From assembly GCA_026260175.1 (NCBI GenBank), contig JAKCWW010000406.1, positions 3,699 through 33,670 on the forward strand: a DNA stretch of 29,972 bases. Direction: 5' to 3'. The DNA is from Reticulitermes lucifugus. Lineage: Eukaryota > Arthropoda > Insecta > Blattodea > Rhinotermitidae. The translations under genes and the position numbers were made by a program. Shown piece after piece: positions 1 through 9,354 of this stretch. The notes beneath the pieces are model-generated. The model was not told the DNA's origin, made no database searches, and saw only the letters and a list, made by a program, of their open reading frames with translations. Numbering within the stretch: position 1 is the stretch's first letter; each line of letters starts with the position of its first letter.

Positions 1-434
1 ACGTCGGTAAATAATTACCTCACGACGCCGTGTAATCACCCAAAAGACCACAGATTACATGTAGCTGCCATACTTATGACATTAAAGTAATGTGTTCAAT
101 AAACAGTTCTGTTTGACGGTTCCTACAACTTAAATGTATCTCGAACTATTCACCACTCATTGTCGTGATCTTACACGAATTTACGGAATTCTTACGGTGA
201 ATACAACGTAGTTAAAGAACCCAAGCGTCAATCCAGCTGCTGCACATCTTGCCAGAAAATCTTGGCATTTTATCTTGAGACGGAACACAACCACATCATT
301 CCAAATCTTTGCCTAATCACCATTATCGTCCACTACCCTATTGTTCTTTCTGTAATGGTTTAATTTAATTATCGTTTTTAAATAGCCTAAGAGCCGATGT
401 ACCTGCTGTAAGTCTTATCACCTTGGAGACTCAC
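1..434 (-). other. Gene A intron 4, 5' part
   Basis: This stretch begins with the GTGAGT donor at 434-429. I looked on the minus strand for the short exon expected next (26 codons in gene B) and saw no acceptor followed by a matching frame. The intron therefore runs off the left edge. No other feature was seen. Confidence 0.7.
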
Positions 435-722
435 CTCAATGGCAGTGTGGTGAGCCACGTTGGAAATGACGTACGTTATTCCACCGATGACGCACACAGC
501 CATGGCGAGCCCCAGATGCCGCACGTACAGTCCATCGTGGACATTGGACAAAGTGCCATAGAGACTCAGTGTCACGACAGAGAATGACAGCACACACATA
601 TATCCGTACGTGTAGCACATGAACACACCGGTCTCACGTGTCAGCTTGCTCAGACTTATCCACAAGGCTCTGTACTGAGCCACCAATGTCGCCAATCTCT
701 CTTGTGCGAAAAGGTTGTAGTT
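435..722 (-). CDS. Gr: Gene A coding exon 4 (residues 243-338)
   Basis: The acceptor is CTTGTTTCCATTCAG|AACTAC and the donor is ATTGAG|GTGAGT. The exon has 96 codons, phase 0. It carries the most family-typical part of the gene: RALWISLSKLTRETG, TLSLYGTLSN, and a segment ending VISNVAHHTA where CO2-lineage receptors usually read like ICDEAHYA. Confidence 0.93.
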
Positions 723-3700
723 CTGAATGGAAACAAGAGCAAGAGAAACGTTTCTTAGTTGAAGACGATGTCAACTGCTAAGATTATATTGTCGGACGCA
801 AGTGAATGAAATGTGAGTGTGTAGCATGGTTGGAATAACACGGAGAGCGGAAAACTGAAGTACTCTGTGCAAAACGTGTCCTAGTGTCACTTTTTCCACC
901 AAAAACTGCCCGCACGGACTGGAACTGAAAATTGTCATCCGTGATGAGAGGCTGGCGTCGAACCGCCTGGGAAACGGCACGGCCTCGATGGAAAGAAACT
1001 TTCCACTTTCAGTTCTATTGGCGTCGCATTATGCATATGTAACGAGGGTTAAACAAGTTAGAAAATGTACGATTCTTGCGCACTTTCTCTATTATTGCCT
1101 TCAGATTTTTAATTTGTGAATGCTGAGGTTTAGTGATTTCTCACAAATGGCATTAACACCNGAATCAGTCACACAGTTCTTCAATTGTGACACAATATAC
1201 AAGTATTTTATCTCGAGAAAGTAATTAGATATAAAATAGTTGTTATTTTCTTCTCTACAAATTTTGTTCGAAACAGTTTCCGCCAAATTAAGTACTGGGC
1301 AAATTACGTTTGATATGCCAGCAGAAATGCACGTAGTTCATCATTTAAAGCGTCTGTTATTTTTGTCAGATTTTAACCAAAATTGAAATGTGTCGACAAA
1401 GTTCAATAATACTCACAACTGTTAAATTTAATGTCAGTTTCCAGTGATCTTGAGGTTGTTAGTGCGCACAGTCAATAAGCAGACGTACGTGGCGAAGCTA
1501 ATATGCGCACTTTTGCAAATTTTCGTTGTGAATGCGCCAGAAAAATACTGCCGCAGCAGGAGGTAACGAAGTGTAATTATTCCTTCCAGTCTAGTTCATT
1601 TCAATCCATTTATACGTATAAGCTGTGTACCTTGAAGAAGTTTGCCGAAATGCCGAACATGGCACCGCGTAGCGAAGAACAGACGAACCACCACCAGACA
1701 ACGTGAAGCAGTATGACAGTGAATATATACCAGTAAAATCCAAGCTCCCAATACTTCTCTTTAGCAGATGACATGAAACATTCTGTCACGACGAAGAGCA
1801 AGGCCAGTATTGGAGTTAGAACAACAGAAATCTTGGCCCACCGGTTCTGCCCCAGGTAGAGATGTGTCCCAGTAGCGCTCAGGTACTGTTTCTGCAAAAC
1901 AGAGACAGTAGGCAATGAGTGTTCAGAGACGGTCGTCTGGGATGTGACGTTGCGCCAAATGCCAGAAGATCTTCAAGTTCTGAAGTCTTTGGCCATCTAA
2001 TTAAATAGCCAGAGGTCAACAAATTTTGGTTTCTTTAACCGATCAGATAAACACTCCACTCGCCAGATAGGCCTATTTATTCGCAACAGGAACCGCGTTT
2101 GTCCATGGCGTTTTAATTATTCCGCACCGGCCGATGTGTAACATGCACAACGTATAAAATGCTGTGTACTAGATTATGTAATATGTACAGAAAGTGTCAT
2201 TTACTATCCAAATTTACTATTTGACATCAGTGGAGAAATAACAATAGGAGAAAGAATTAATATTAACGAAGAAATTTAAAGTTATTTTTTACTCGGCCTT
2301 AATTTTTCCCTCATCACCGACTAACCGTCGATCCAAACACCGAGGAACGAACCAGCAACCGACGAAATAAAACCAAACTTAAGCAGCCGTCTGTTCGATC
2401 AGCCGACGTACCAACCGACCAAGTAACCAACCACATGTACTAATCATTATAACAAACCTATACCAACTCTGTGTACTAAGTAAACTACTTAACTAGTAAA
2501 ATTACATGCTTCACTGAGAAGGTGATGGCATATTAAGCTTGTTCTGTCCTTTTCCGGGAGATCTGAAGTCCTCATGGTGGTGACTATCTTCTAGGTTTTA
2601 ACGTCTTGAAGTCTGGTAGAAATTTATCGAATCTTCGGAGGAAGGCATCTCACAACTCCCATCCTCACGGTAGAAGGGGTTATCATACATATGCATATAG
2701 TACGATTCTACAAAGCGTCGGTATAGATGGACCATACGGCGTCACATCTCAGAAGACAACAACATTCAAGAAATTCTGTTAGAGAACGAGTTCACCTTCG
2801 ACGTGACAAACACACTGTAGCCGAAAATTGAGTTCGAGCCCCAGTCGAGCATCCCCACCTCTCTACGTGAGGAAGGGAAAACATTTGTTTGTGTGTGTCC
2901 AACCTCAGCCTGAGGAAGGACCCTCTGACCCTCCGACTTCTAGTTTCGCTCTACGATATCGGTGGAGGGACAGTGGGCAATAAAAGAAAGGGAGTGAGGT
3001 TGGAGGCAAGAGGGGGGAGTAGAAAGAAGAGCAGAAGAAGACCTGACGACTGGCAACAGTCGTTTTAGAATTAAAGAAAACTGCGGATCCACGTTGTAAC
3101 CGGCACTACTGAATGTACTGAGGGTGATTAAATGAAGGTGTGAACCTGAATCGAAAGTAATCTATCTCGTCGTTGAGGGTACTGGTGAGACCGTAACGGA
3201 CGGCGACAACATAGACCTATTTTATGCAAATCTTCTTCTTCTTCTTCTTCTTAAATGGCACTGAAGTCCAATGCGGACCTTCGCTTCTTTAATGGACTTC
3301 TCTCATTCAGCGCTGTCTTTTGACCCCTCTTTCCAGTTTTTAATGTATTTTATGCACATGATCTTCCCCATATTGTATCGGTTAATGTTAACACTAACAA
3401 CTAACCAACCAACTAACGAACTACATGGAGCATTGTCCTTCTTGAAAAGATAATAGTTCTTCAACTAATTATAAATCCCCGGCGTTTTATGAACTCTCGT
3501 GGTTCATTGCCGTGTATACAGAGCTCGACACTAGTCCGTATCCTGAGCCAAACCAGTCCCAGTCCACATCATGCATCCTGTTTGTTTATCCTAAGTCACT
3601 TTTAATAGTCTTCTCCCACCTAAGCCTAGGTATTCTAAGTGAGAATTTTCCTTCGGCTTTTGCCATCATAATTCTGCATCCACTTCGCTGCTAACCCATG

Positions 3701-6700
3701 CGTCTCACAGTTCCGCATCACAAAATTTTCTTCAGAGCTTTTTTAGGTCCAAATAAGAGAATCAGTCAGAAAACATGCCTGGCAATCTCGTATTATGAAA
3801 CCTTGGAATAGCCGCATACAGCTCTGATAAGGCGCGAGCGATTATACTCGTAATTTGTTTCCATCGCTGAAGCGAAGTCTTAACGGCCAGAAAGTTAAAG
3901 ATGGTCCCGAGGACGAAATGTTTGTGGCAGGATGGCTGATAACACAGGACACGAACTTTTATCAACAGAGAAAATAAAAGCTCTTCCCACGATACGATAA
4001 TGCCTCAGTTAATGCGGTGACTATGTGCAAAAGTAGTGACATAGTGGTACAGTTAAATATGAATTGTTCTTTTTAGAGCTGAAAACAAAGAAACCAAAAT
4101 ATATAAATTGTAATATACAGAGACGGGTTATCGTTTACATAACTGTTTATTACTGTAATACTCATACAGGAATTGAGGACATCAGATACCACAGCCTAAA
4201 TTGGTACTTACGAGGACCAGAATGAGGGGCCTTCTTCTTCAAATGGTATTCATTTAGCGTCTGCTAACACAACGAGATGGAGAAATTAATAAGGCACTTC
4301 TCCCCATTTAACAGGAAATAACTCGTAATCATATTTCGAAAAGAGAAGATTTTTGGGTGTTGAATCTAATTACATTGTAATATAACAAGCATTTTATACT
4401 AGGATCGTATACAACCAATACATTCTCTACGAAATTTCATATTACCTCATAAACAGGGCTATAGTTGGCAACATTTTGCAGAGGTAGACGCTTTTACATA
4501 AAATGTTATTAAATCTGGGTATGAGAAAAAAAGTCTCGCTCTTTACAAATATGAGCTTGTAATTACTAGATCTTGTCCGTTCCTGTGTGAGTGGTACTGT
4601 AACAAACATTCGTGTAAACGACAGACTGTCTCTATGAATAGCACAGAACACAACGGGATGCCTTCCACGATAATTACATGAACTGTAAATATATGTTTTG
4701 ACAGAACCTTACATTTTATGCAGAACTCTGTTCCCAGCACGCTTAGGCTACGAGTATCTGCTTCCACCAGTGTCCGAGACCAAGCTTTAATACTAGATAT
4801 AGTTACAATTATCCCTTTGTCTCAATAACACATTGCACAACAAGCGCAGGCAAACGGGCACGTTGCTTAACCTCAGCTTCACATTTCGGCCACTTCGCTA
4901 CTCACTGAGCAGGAAGCTTGCTGATATCCCAGCACCGATCTTGACTTGCGCCATTTTAATGAGAGAGAGGTTCTTTTCTTTGCCAGGAAAAAGTCTTTAT
5001 TTTGATGACGGAAGTTGTCTCAGCATAGCCCTACAATACCCGAAACTGCATTTTTTCTTGAAATGATGCAAATCAAAGAGAAATATCAGTCGCTACGAAA
5101 TTCCGTAAAGGCATTGAAGATATTTAAGCCGTTGCTGTATTGTATTATGGGTTTAACAAAATATGCCTAAAGAGTACCTAATTAAAGGAGGCCTTAACAT
5201 TACATAGGGCCGTTTTTGTACTTAAATTGTCTACAGCCTACTTAAATATTAAATATAATCAAGATGTACTTATAATTCAATATTTAAATTCTTTAAGTTA
5301 CACAGTTCAGCCTCAGATTCTCTGTATTGCTTTTATGTGCCTGTTTATACACTGATCTCTCCTAATAAACAGGTAATACCCCTCTCAATTTATTTGCAAT
5401 GATTGATTAACTTAGTTTTCCGTACCCGAGTAATAAAGGTAAATATGTTACCAAGAAATCACACTAAATATCGATATATTAGACACATATGTTTGTCGAA
5501 TATTTCTCTTCGATATATGTAGGATACACTGATTTATGAATAGCAGCTGTCACAAGTGGTCGGCCGACAATAAATTTACTTTTTTCTCACCTGAAATTCA
5601 GACCAGTGCGCGAAATATTTTCCCACTTTGGTGACTTCCTTCCAGTGGCAAGGTATCAGGTAGAAGTGAGGAATCACATACAAAAAATGGATCACAGAAT
5701 ACATAAGATCATCGAAGCTAGCTTCAGAATGTCTGATGAACTGCAGTCTCTCGCTACAAACGTAGTATGCGTAGGCATTCATAGCCACGTAGAACATAAC
5801 AGAATAGGTAAGAGAAATTTTACATCTGAAAGTGGATTCACCTGGAAAAAGAGAGACATATGAGAGTCCGATATCTTGTGAGGTTTTACAGGTTAAATAT
5901 ATTGTTTACTGAACGAAAAAACAACGAGGAGAGATGAACTTTGTTAAGAACATCCCGTTGTGATTATTATACTTATAAGGAAAGCAAAACACCGTCAATC
6001 ACAACTTAACGTTGAAAAAATTATTTGTCAAGCCATGCTGCATGTTTCGGTCTATACAACAATAATCAGGAACCACTCCTTATACACCTTTCAACGTTGT
6101 ATACATGATTTTCTTTAATATTTTTATTAAGAATGAGTGCCAGATAATGGCTGTATAGGCCGAAACATGTAGCACGGTTTGACAACTAATGTTGTCAACG
6201 TTTAAGTTGTGATTGACGGTCTTTCTCCTTATTTAAATGAATAGAGATGTTTGGAGCTACGTAGATGAAAGGAATATGGTATGTGGGATATTACGTAAGT
6301 GGTAAATTGCTGATTTATACACATCATATAGTAATACTGTTATAGAGAGTAGGGTCAAGGAGCATTGGACAAGATGGAGCAGGCGAGGATGGAATCTTGG
6401 TGGGACGGCCTTTTGGAATACGTCATTTGCAAGTCAGAAAAAGAGACAAGAAGAAAATATAGAGACGGATCTTACCGAGCCAGAGTGTGAGAAATGAGGA
6501 GGAAATGCACTGGCTCTGGATCCTACAAATTCGGGGTTTATTGTATAACGGACTCTGCCTGCTAACAGTGTTAATTTTATGCTATTAAATACACAGTCAA
6601 AGTCCAACGTGAAATAAAGTGTCCGAGTAATAGAATAATATATGGACTTTTATACTTGATGGATTTTTAGATTATTTAATGAGGCCTTGTCTGTTACTGA

Positions 6701-7490
6701 AATTTTATAGCGTTGACTCTGATGCAAATATGACAATTTACAGCGACTAGGTAATTAAATGAATGTAGGTGGTTATGCCACTTACTATTTGAAGGTAGGC
6801 TCCTGATATTGTTCCTGAAAGTTGGGTAAAATCATAAAAACATCAGCCAGAGCAAGAGATTTTCAGAATGACATGTTTTAAGGATTTCATTGGCTGACAA
6901 TACTGGAAATTATAGGGCATTCTTATAGACTGAAAATATCCTGTGGGCTGAAATGGTAAGGTTCAGTAATGTGGTATTAGTGTGTACCTTGGACGCCTCC
7001 AACAACATAGAAAGTAATTAATTAATAGCTGCATACATTATCTGTTCTATGAAATTAGATTGTTTGTTATGTTTATAATTCGTACCAATACTATGGGATA
7101 TATTTATGTATCGGAAGTCAAAGTACACTCATTATTAAAATTCAAAGTATTCATGTAACTGACAGATAAACAGACCAATTATTCTCATCATTTAACTAAT
7201 TTAGACGCTTCAACATAACAGCAATTCTTTCAACAAGTAAACATTTTGAAAAAACTCTTCCAAAGTGAAGACTGACCTGGACTTTGTTTTCTGAGTGGTA
7301 AGAGTCCACAAATCTTCATTGAATAAATTACGGGCTTCATCTCATCATAAAACTCTGCGGCAGCTACCTCCTCTGCTTCCGGAATTATGACAATTACTTC
7401 GTCTTTGTGCATCGAGGTTTCATGAAGAGGGCGCCATCGTATGGGTTCCGGCAGGTCGCATTTCTGGTCATTTGCCATTTCAGACCCCAT
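435..7490 (-). CDS. Gr: Gene A: gustatory receptor of the CO2-receptor lineage, exons 1-4, 3' end outside the window
   Basis: This is a seven-transmembrane chemoreceptor subunit (an insect ligand-gated channel with the N-terminus inside the cell), expected in the dendrite membrane of sensory neurons. Joining 7490-7277, 5841-5591, 1891-1631 and 722-435 gives 338 residues without a stop. Visible parts are an acidic N-terminus (EAEEVAAAEF, about 38-47), a membrane-dipping helix ending in CGLLPL (61-66), and six hydrophobic segments near residues 80-100, 118-135, 176-194, 206-226, 278-299 and 312-328. The region WISLSKLTRETG (263-274), followed by LSLYGTLSN, closely resembles the family pattern seen in Gr21a/Gr63a-type CO2 receptors. 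The terminal exons carrying the TY-x5-QF signature must lie left of base 1. Intron phases are 1,0,0,0, as in gene B. Assignment to the Gr family is firm; assignment to the CO2 lineage is from recalled family patterns; the ligand is unknown. Confidence 0.92.
723..1630 (-). other. Gene A intron 3
   Basis: A 908-bp intron with no recognisable element. One ambiguous base (n) sits at 1161. Short open frames here show no family resemblance. Confidence 0.75.
1631..1891 (-). CDS. Gr: Gene A coding exon 3 (residues 156-242)
   Basis: The acceptor is CTGTCTCTGTTTTGCAG|AAACAG and the donor is TTCAAG|GTACAC, a weaker than usual donor. The exon has 87 codons, phase 0 at both ends. It holds two membrane segments, the second with the aromatic run VVWWWF. 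The partner exon in gene B has 86 codons. Confidence 0.9.
1892..5590 (-). other. Gene A intron 2
   Basis: A 3.7-kb intron. It contains a degenerate CCAAC/CCGAC-rich stretch near 2320-2440 and a (CTT)n tract at 3231-3252. After the tract comes a GGCACTGAAGTCCAATGCGG stretch that loosely resembles the dispersed-repeat arm seen at 20.7 kb and 25.9 kb. The rest is unassigned AT-rich sequence. Confidence 0.6.
3231..3252 (+). repeat. (CTT)n microsatellite
   Basis: Seven uninterrupted TCT/CTT units. Confidence 0.95.
5591..5841 (-). CDS. Gr: Gene A coding exon 2 (residues 72-155)
   Basis: The acceptor is CTCTTTTTCCAG|GTGAAT and the donor is TTTCAG|GTGAGA. The exon is 251 nt, completes the split Gly codon and ends in phase 0. 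It holds two hydrophobic segments. The tail, with IPHFYLIPCHW and then HWSEFQ, lines up with IPVILVPFTHW and SWKKMQ at the same place in gene B. Confidence 0.92.
6037..6069 (-). ncRNA. Hammerhead-like motif, left arm of the foldback
   Basis: Minus strand: CTGATTA, then TTGTTGTATAGAC, CGAAA and CATGCAG. CUGA and GAAA are kept, but the last core purine block is altered (UUA in place of NGA). Stem II is weak, so it is probably inactive. Confidence 0.3.
6141..6173 (+). ncRNA. Hammerhead-like motif, right arm of the foldback
   Basis: CAGATAA replaces CTGANGA, followed by TGGCTGTATAGGC, CGAAA and CATGTAG. The layout matches the other copies, but the core is damaged. Confidence 0.3.
7277..7490 (-). 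CDS. Gr: Gene A coding exon 1 (residues 1-71)
   Basis: The chosen start is the ATG at 7490. It gives an N-terminal exon of 71 codons plus 1 base, against 72 codons plus 1 base in gene B. The donor is CCAG|GTCAGT, with the exon ending at 7277 in phase 1. The reading frame is also open upstream to a good acceptor (TTTTATTTTTCAG, exon edge at 7518), so a 5'UTR intron or a few extra residues from an upstream exon are possible. The exon ends with the conserved LLPL membrane-dip helix of Grs. Confidence 0.88.
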
Positions 7491-8539
7491 TCGTTTGAGG
7501 TACCTCGCTTCCAGAACTCTGAAAAATAAAATTAATTTTGTTGGTGTTAAAAGGGAATTATTGTACTGTCGTTCTTGAACTTAGGCCATGGAAAGTGGAG
7601 GTAAAGTGTGTGAGAAGAATTCTTAATTTTTGGTAGACACTCAGTCAGCTACAGACATTACAGTGATGTGACAATTAGAACCTGCCTAAGCCAAGGAGGA
7701 AGTGGGGACGGTACAGCATACAGTCTTGTTTCTACTTCATGGCCGTACCCAACATTTTGTTTGGAAGAAGTAAGGAGCACTGAAAATATCTCATGAAAGG
7801 TTGGAAACCAATAGAGATCAGAAACATGAATTTCCTGATTAGAATCCTGACATGTTAAAATCGGAGCTAATCTATCCCATATTACGCAGTAATTATAAAG
7901 GTATGATTTATGGTGGACTGTGTCAGGCCATGTAATACATGATTCACACAATTTTTACTCAAAACCAAGCAATGTGATTTTTTGAGAAGGAAGAGACTCT
8001 GGTCTTTTTAACATTGCCCTTCTTAAAGTTAGAAAGGCAAAAACTATGGGTAGAATTTATATCAGAATGAAGTAAACACCTGACATGAGGGGATCTCCAC
8101 TGTTGGCACTCCGTTGTGCTACGTATAAACTCCACTGAAGAAAAATATATTTTCTCCTGTCGGCACAAGATTTAAATAGCATATACATTCCATTAAAATA
8201 AAGACAGAACCAATTCAAATTATGCCCAAGGTACAATGGAAACAAATCATAACCAGGGTACAATCGAAAACACAATGGGTCTACTGCATATCACAAACAA
8301 AGAAAAACACATAAACTCAACAGAAATTTCCCGTCTACAACCTCAGCAAATAGGCCCAACAACTAAACGACAGCCACACAATCACCCAGAAACCAAATTC
8401 ATTTCATAGTACAGGAAAAGGCACAATAGGCTGAACACATTCAAGAACACAACTAAATAGGCAACGCGATCAAAGTACCACACTACAGTACCAAACAACA
8501 TGAAGGCGGATAAAAATATAACTTGTAAATTCAAAACGA

Positions 8540-8565
8540 AACAACAACAACAACAACAACAACAA
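8540..8565 (+). repeat. (CAA)n microsatellite
   Basis: A run of uninterrupted CAA triplets, seen directly. Confidence 0.95.
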
Positions 8566-8759
8566 AACTAAACCACATAAAAAACCGAGACGACTTACTG
8601 CCAGAACAGGCACCACTAGTAAAACAAAAATAAAACACTATAAGGAACTGCAGACAAGAAAACATAACCTCGAATATATTTAGGAAACTATAACGAAAAC
8701 TACAATTCACAAAATTCAGCGGAACTAGCACTACAGTCCTGCGTTTTAAAACACATCAC

Positions 8760-8791
8760 CTGAAGATAACCTACACAGGTCGAAAAATGTC
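8760..8791 (+). ncRNA. Hammerhead-ribozyme-like motif
   Basis: CTGAAGA is followed by TA, a four-base stem ACCT...AGGT with an ACAC loop, then CGAAA and a final ATGTC. CUGANGA, GAAA and a UH-type cleavage triplet (GUC) are the conserved pieces of a hammerhead core. Helix I pairing from the flanks is only partial (C-G, A-U, mismatch, U-A, A-U), so catalytic activity is uncertain. Confidence 0.4.
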
Positions 8792-8876
8792 GTAATTTTT
8801 ATGTAACTATTTAAGATACAATAAAGATTGTTGTGCCGACTGGAGAAAGCGCATTCTCTTTCAAATGGAATTGAAA

Positions 8877-8909
8877 ATAAAGTCCCCTCATATTATGAAG
8901 GGACTTTAT
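8877..8909. repeat. Short hairpin
   Basis: ATAAAGTCCCC and AGGGACTTTAT form a near-perfect inverted repeat around a TCAT-ATT-ATGA centre. It lies at the degraded downstream end of the LINE fragment. No U-tract or gene end supports a terminator. Confidence 0.6.
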
Positions 8910-8914
8910 TTCAT

Positions 8915-9299
8915 GAAAACTTTTATATCATGAGCAAGAAGAAGACAACGTGACAATCCCACCACATTAAAAAGATCATCAATGAAAATGTTGAAATGAG
9001 TGGGCCCAGAACTGATCCTTGTGGTACACCAGATGACACTGCATAAGGCGTAAAAAGAGCTCCACAGGAACGGACATGTGATATTCTGGTTGTCAAGTAA
9101 CTAGGACGCCAGTTTAAGTAGCGAGCACATAGTCCGTAATCATTAAGTTTTCGAAGCAGCAATGAATGCGAAACAAGGTCGAAAGCGTTGCTGAAATCAA
9201 AAGAAATGGAATCGAATTGAAGCTGATAATAAACCAGAGGTGTCATAAATTAAAGATATGTAAGAAGTTTGGTAACAGTAGGTTTTGATTTGATAAATC
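8915..9299 (-). pseudogene. LINE reverse transcriptase fragment, broken
   Basis: Read on the minus strand, the fragment shows the fingers/palm part of a non-LTR retrotransposon reverse transcriptase. It starts with FIKSKPTVTKLLTYL, then an in-frame TAA. It continues through DFSNAFDLVSHSLLLRKLN to SSGVPQGSVLGPL, a hallmark RT block of Jockey/CR1-like elements. Just after GPL the frame shifts by one base, and the next block (FNIFIDDL) is in another frame. The catalytic box that should read like FADD reads LAHD, so an essential aspartate is lost. The fragment starts abruptly against an (AAT)n tract. It is a dead piece of the middle of ORF2, with no endonuclease domain. Confidence 0.9.

Positions 9300-9352
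<53 letters not shown>
9299..9352 (+). repeat. (AAT)n microsatellite
   Basis: About 17 uninterrupted AAT units, abutting the truncated LINE fragment. Confidence 0.97.

Positions 9353-9354
<2 letters not shown>

Larger units (their letters stand above)
5991..6220. mobile_element. Foldback / inverted-repeat element in gene A intron 1
   Basis: The ends ACCGTCAATCACAACTTAA (5991) and TTAAGTTGTGATTGACGGT (ending 6220) are perfect inverted repeats. The arms continue imperfectly inward for about 75-80 bp each, to about 6073 and from about 6139. Both arms carry a hammerhead-like core, one on each strand. No open reading frame is present. It is a non-autonomous foldback or two inverted copies of one retroelement tail. 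Imperfect similarity continues a little outside the ends (AAGGAAAG against CTTTCTCCTT), so the true boundaries may be wider. Confidence 0.75.
5842..7276 (-). other. Gene A intron 1
   Basis: A 1.4-kb phase-1 intron. It contains the 230-bp foldback element at 5991-6220. The remainder (6221-7276) shows no coding or repeat signal that I recognise. Confidence 0.7.
8280..8830 (+). mobile_element. Possible retroelement 3' tail, A/C-rich on the plus strand
   Basis: This stretch is strongly biased to A and C on the plus strand, unlike its surroundings. It includes a (CAA)n tract and ends with the hammerhead-like motif at 8760-8791, followed by an AT-rich tail with ATACAATAAAG. That combination resembles the 3' portion of Penelope-like or LINE-type retroelements. 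No intact protein is visible, so the class is a guess. Confidence 0.4.

Noticed and set aside
8531-8731. Valine-rich 66-codon minus-strand frame
   Set aside because: The valine run is the reverse of the (CAA)n tract.
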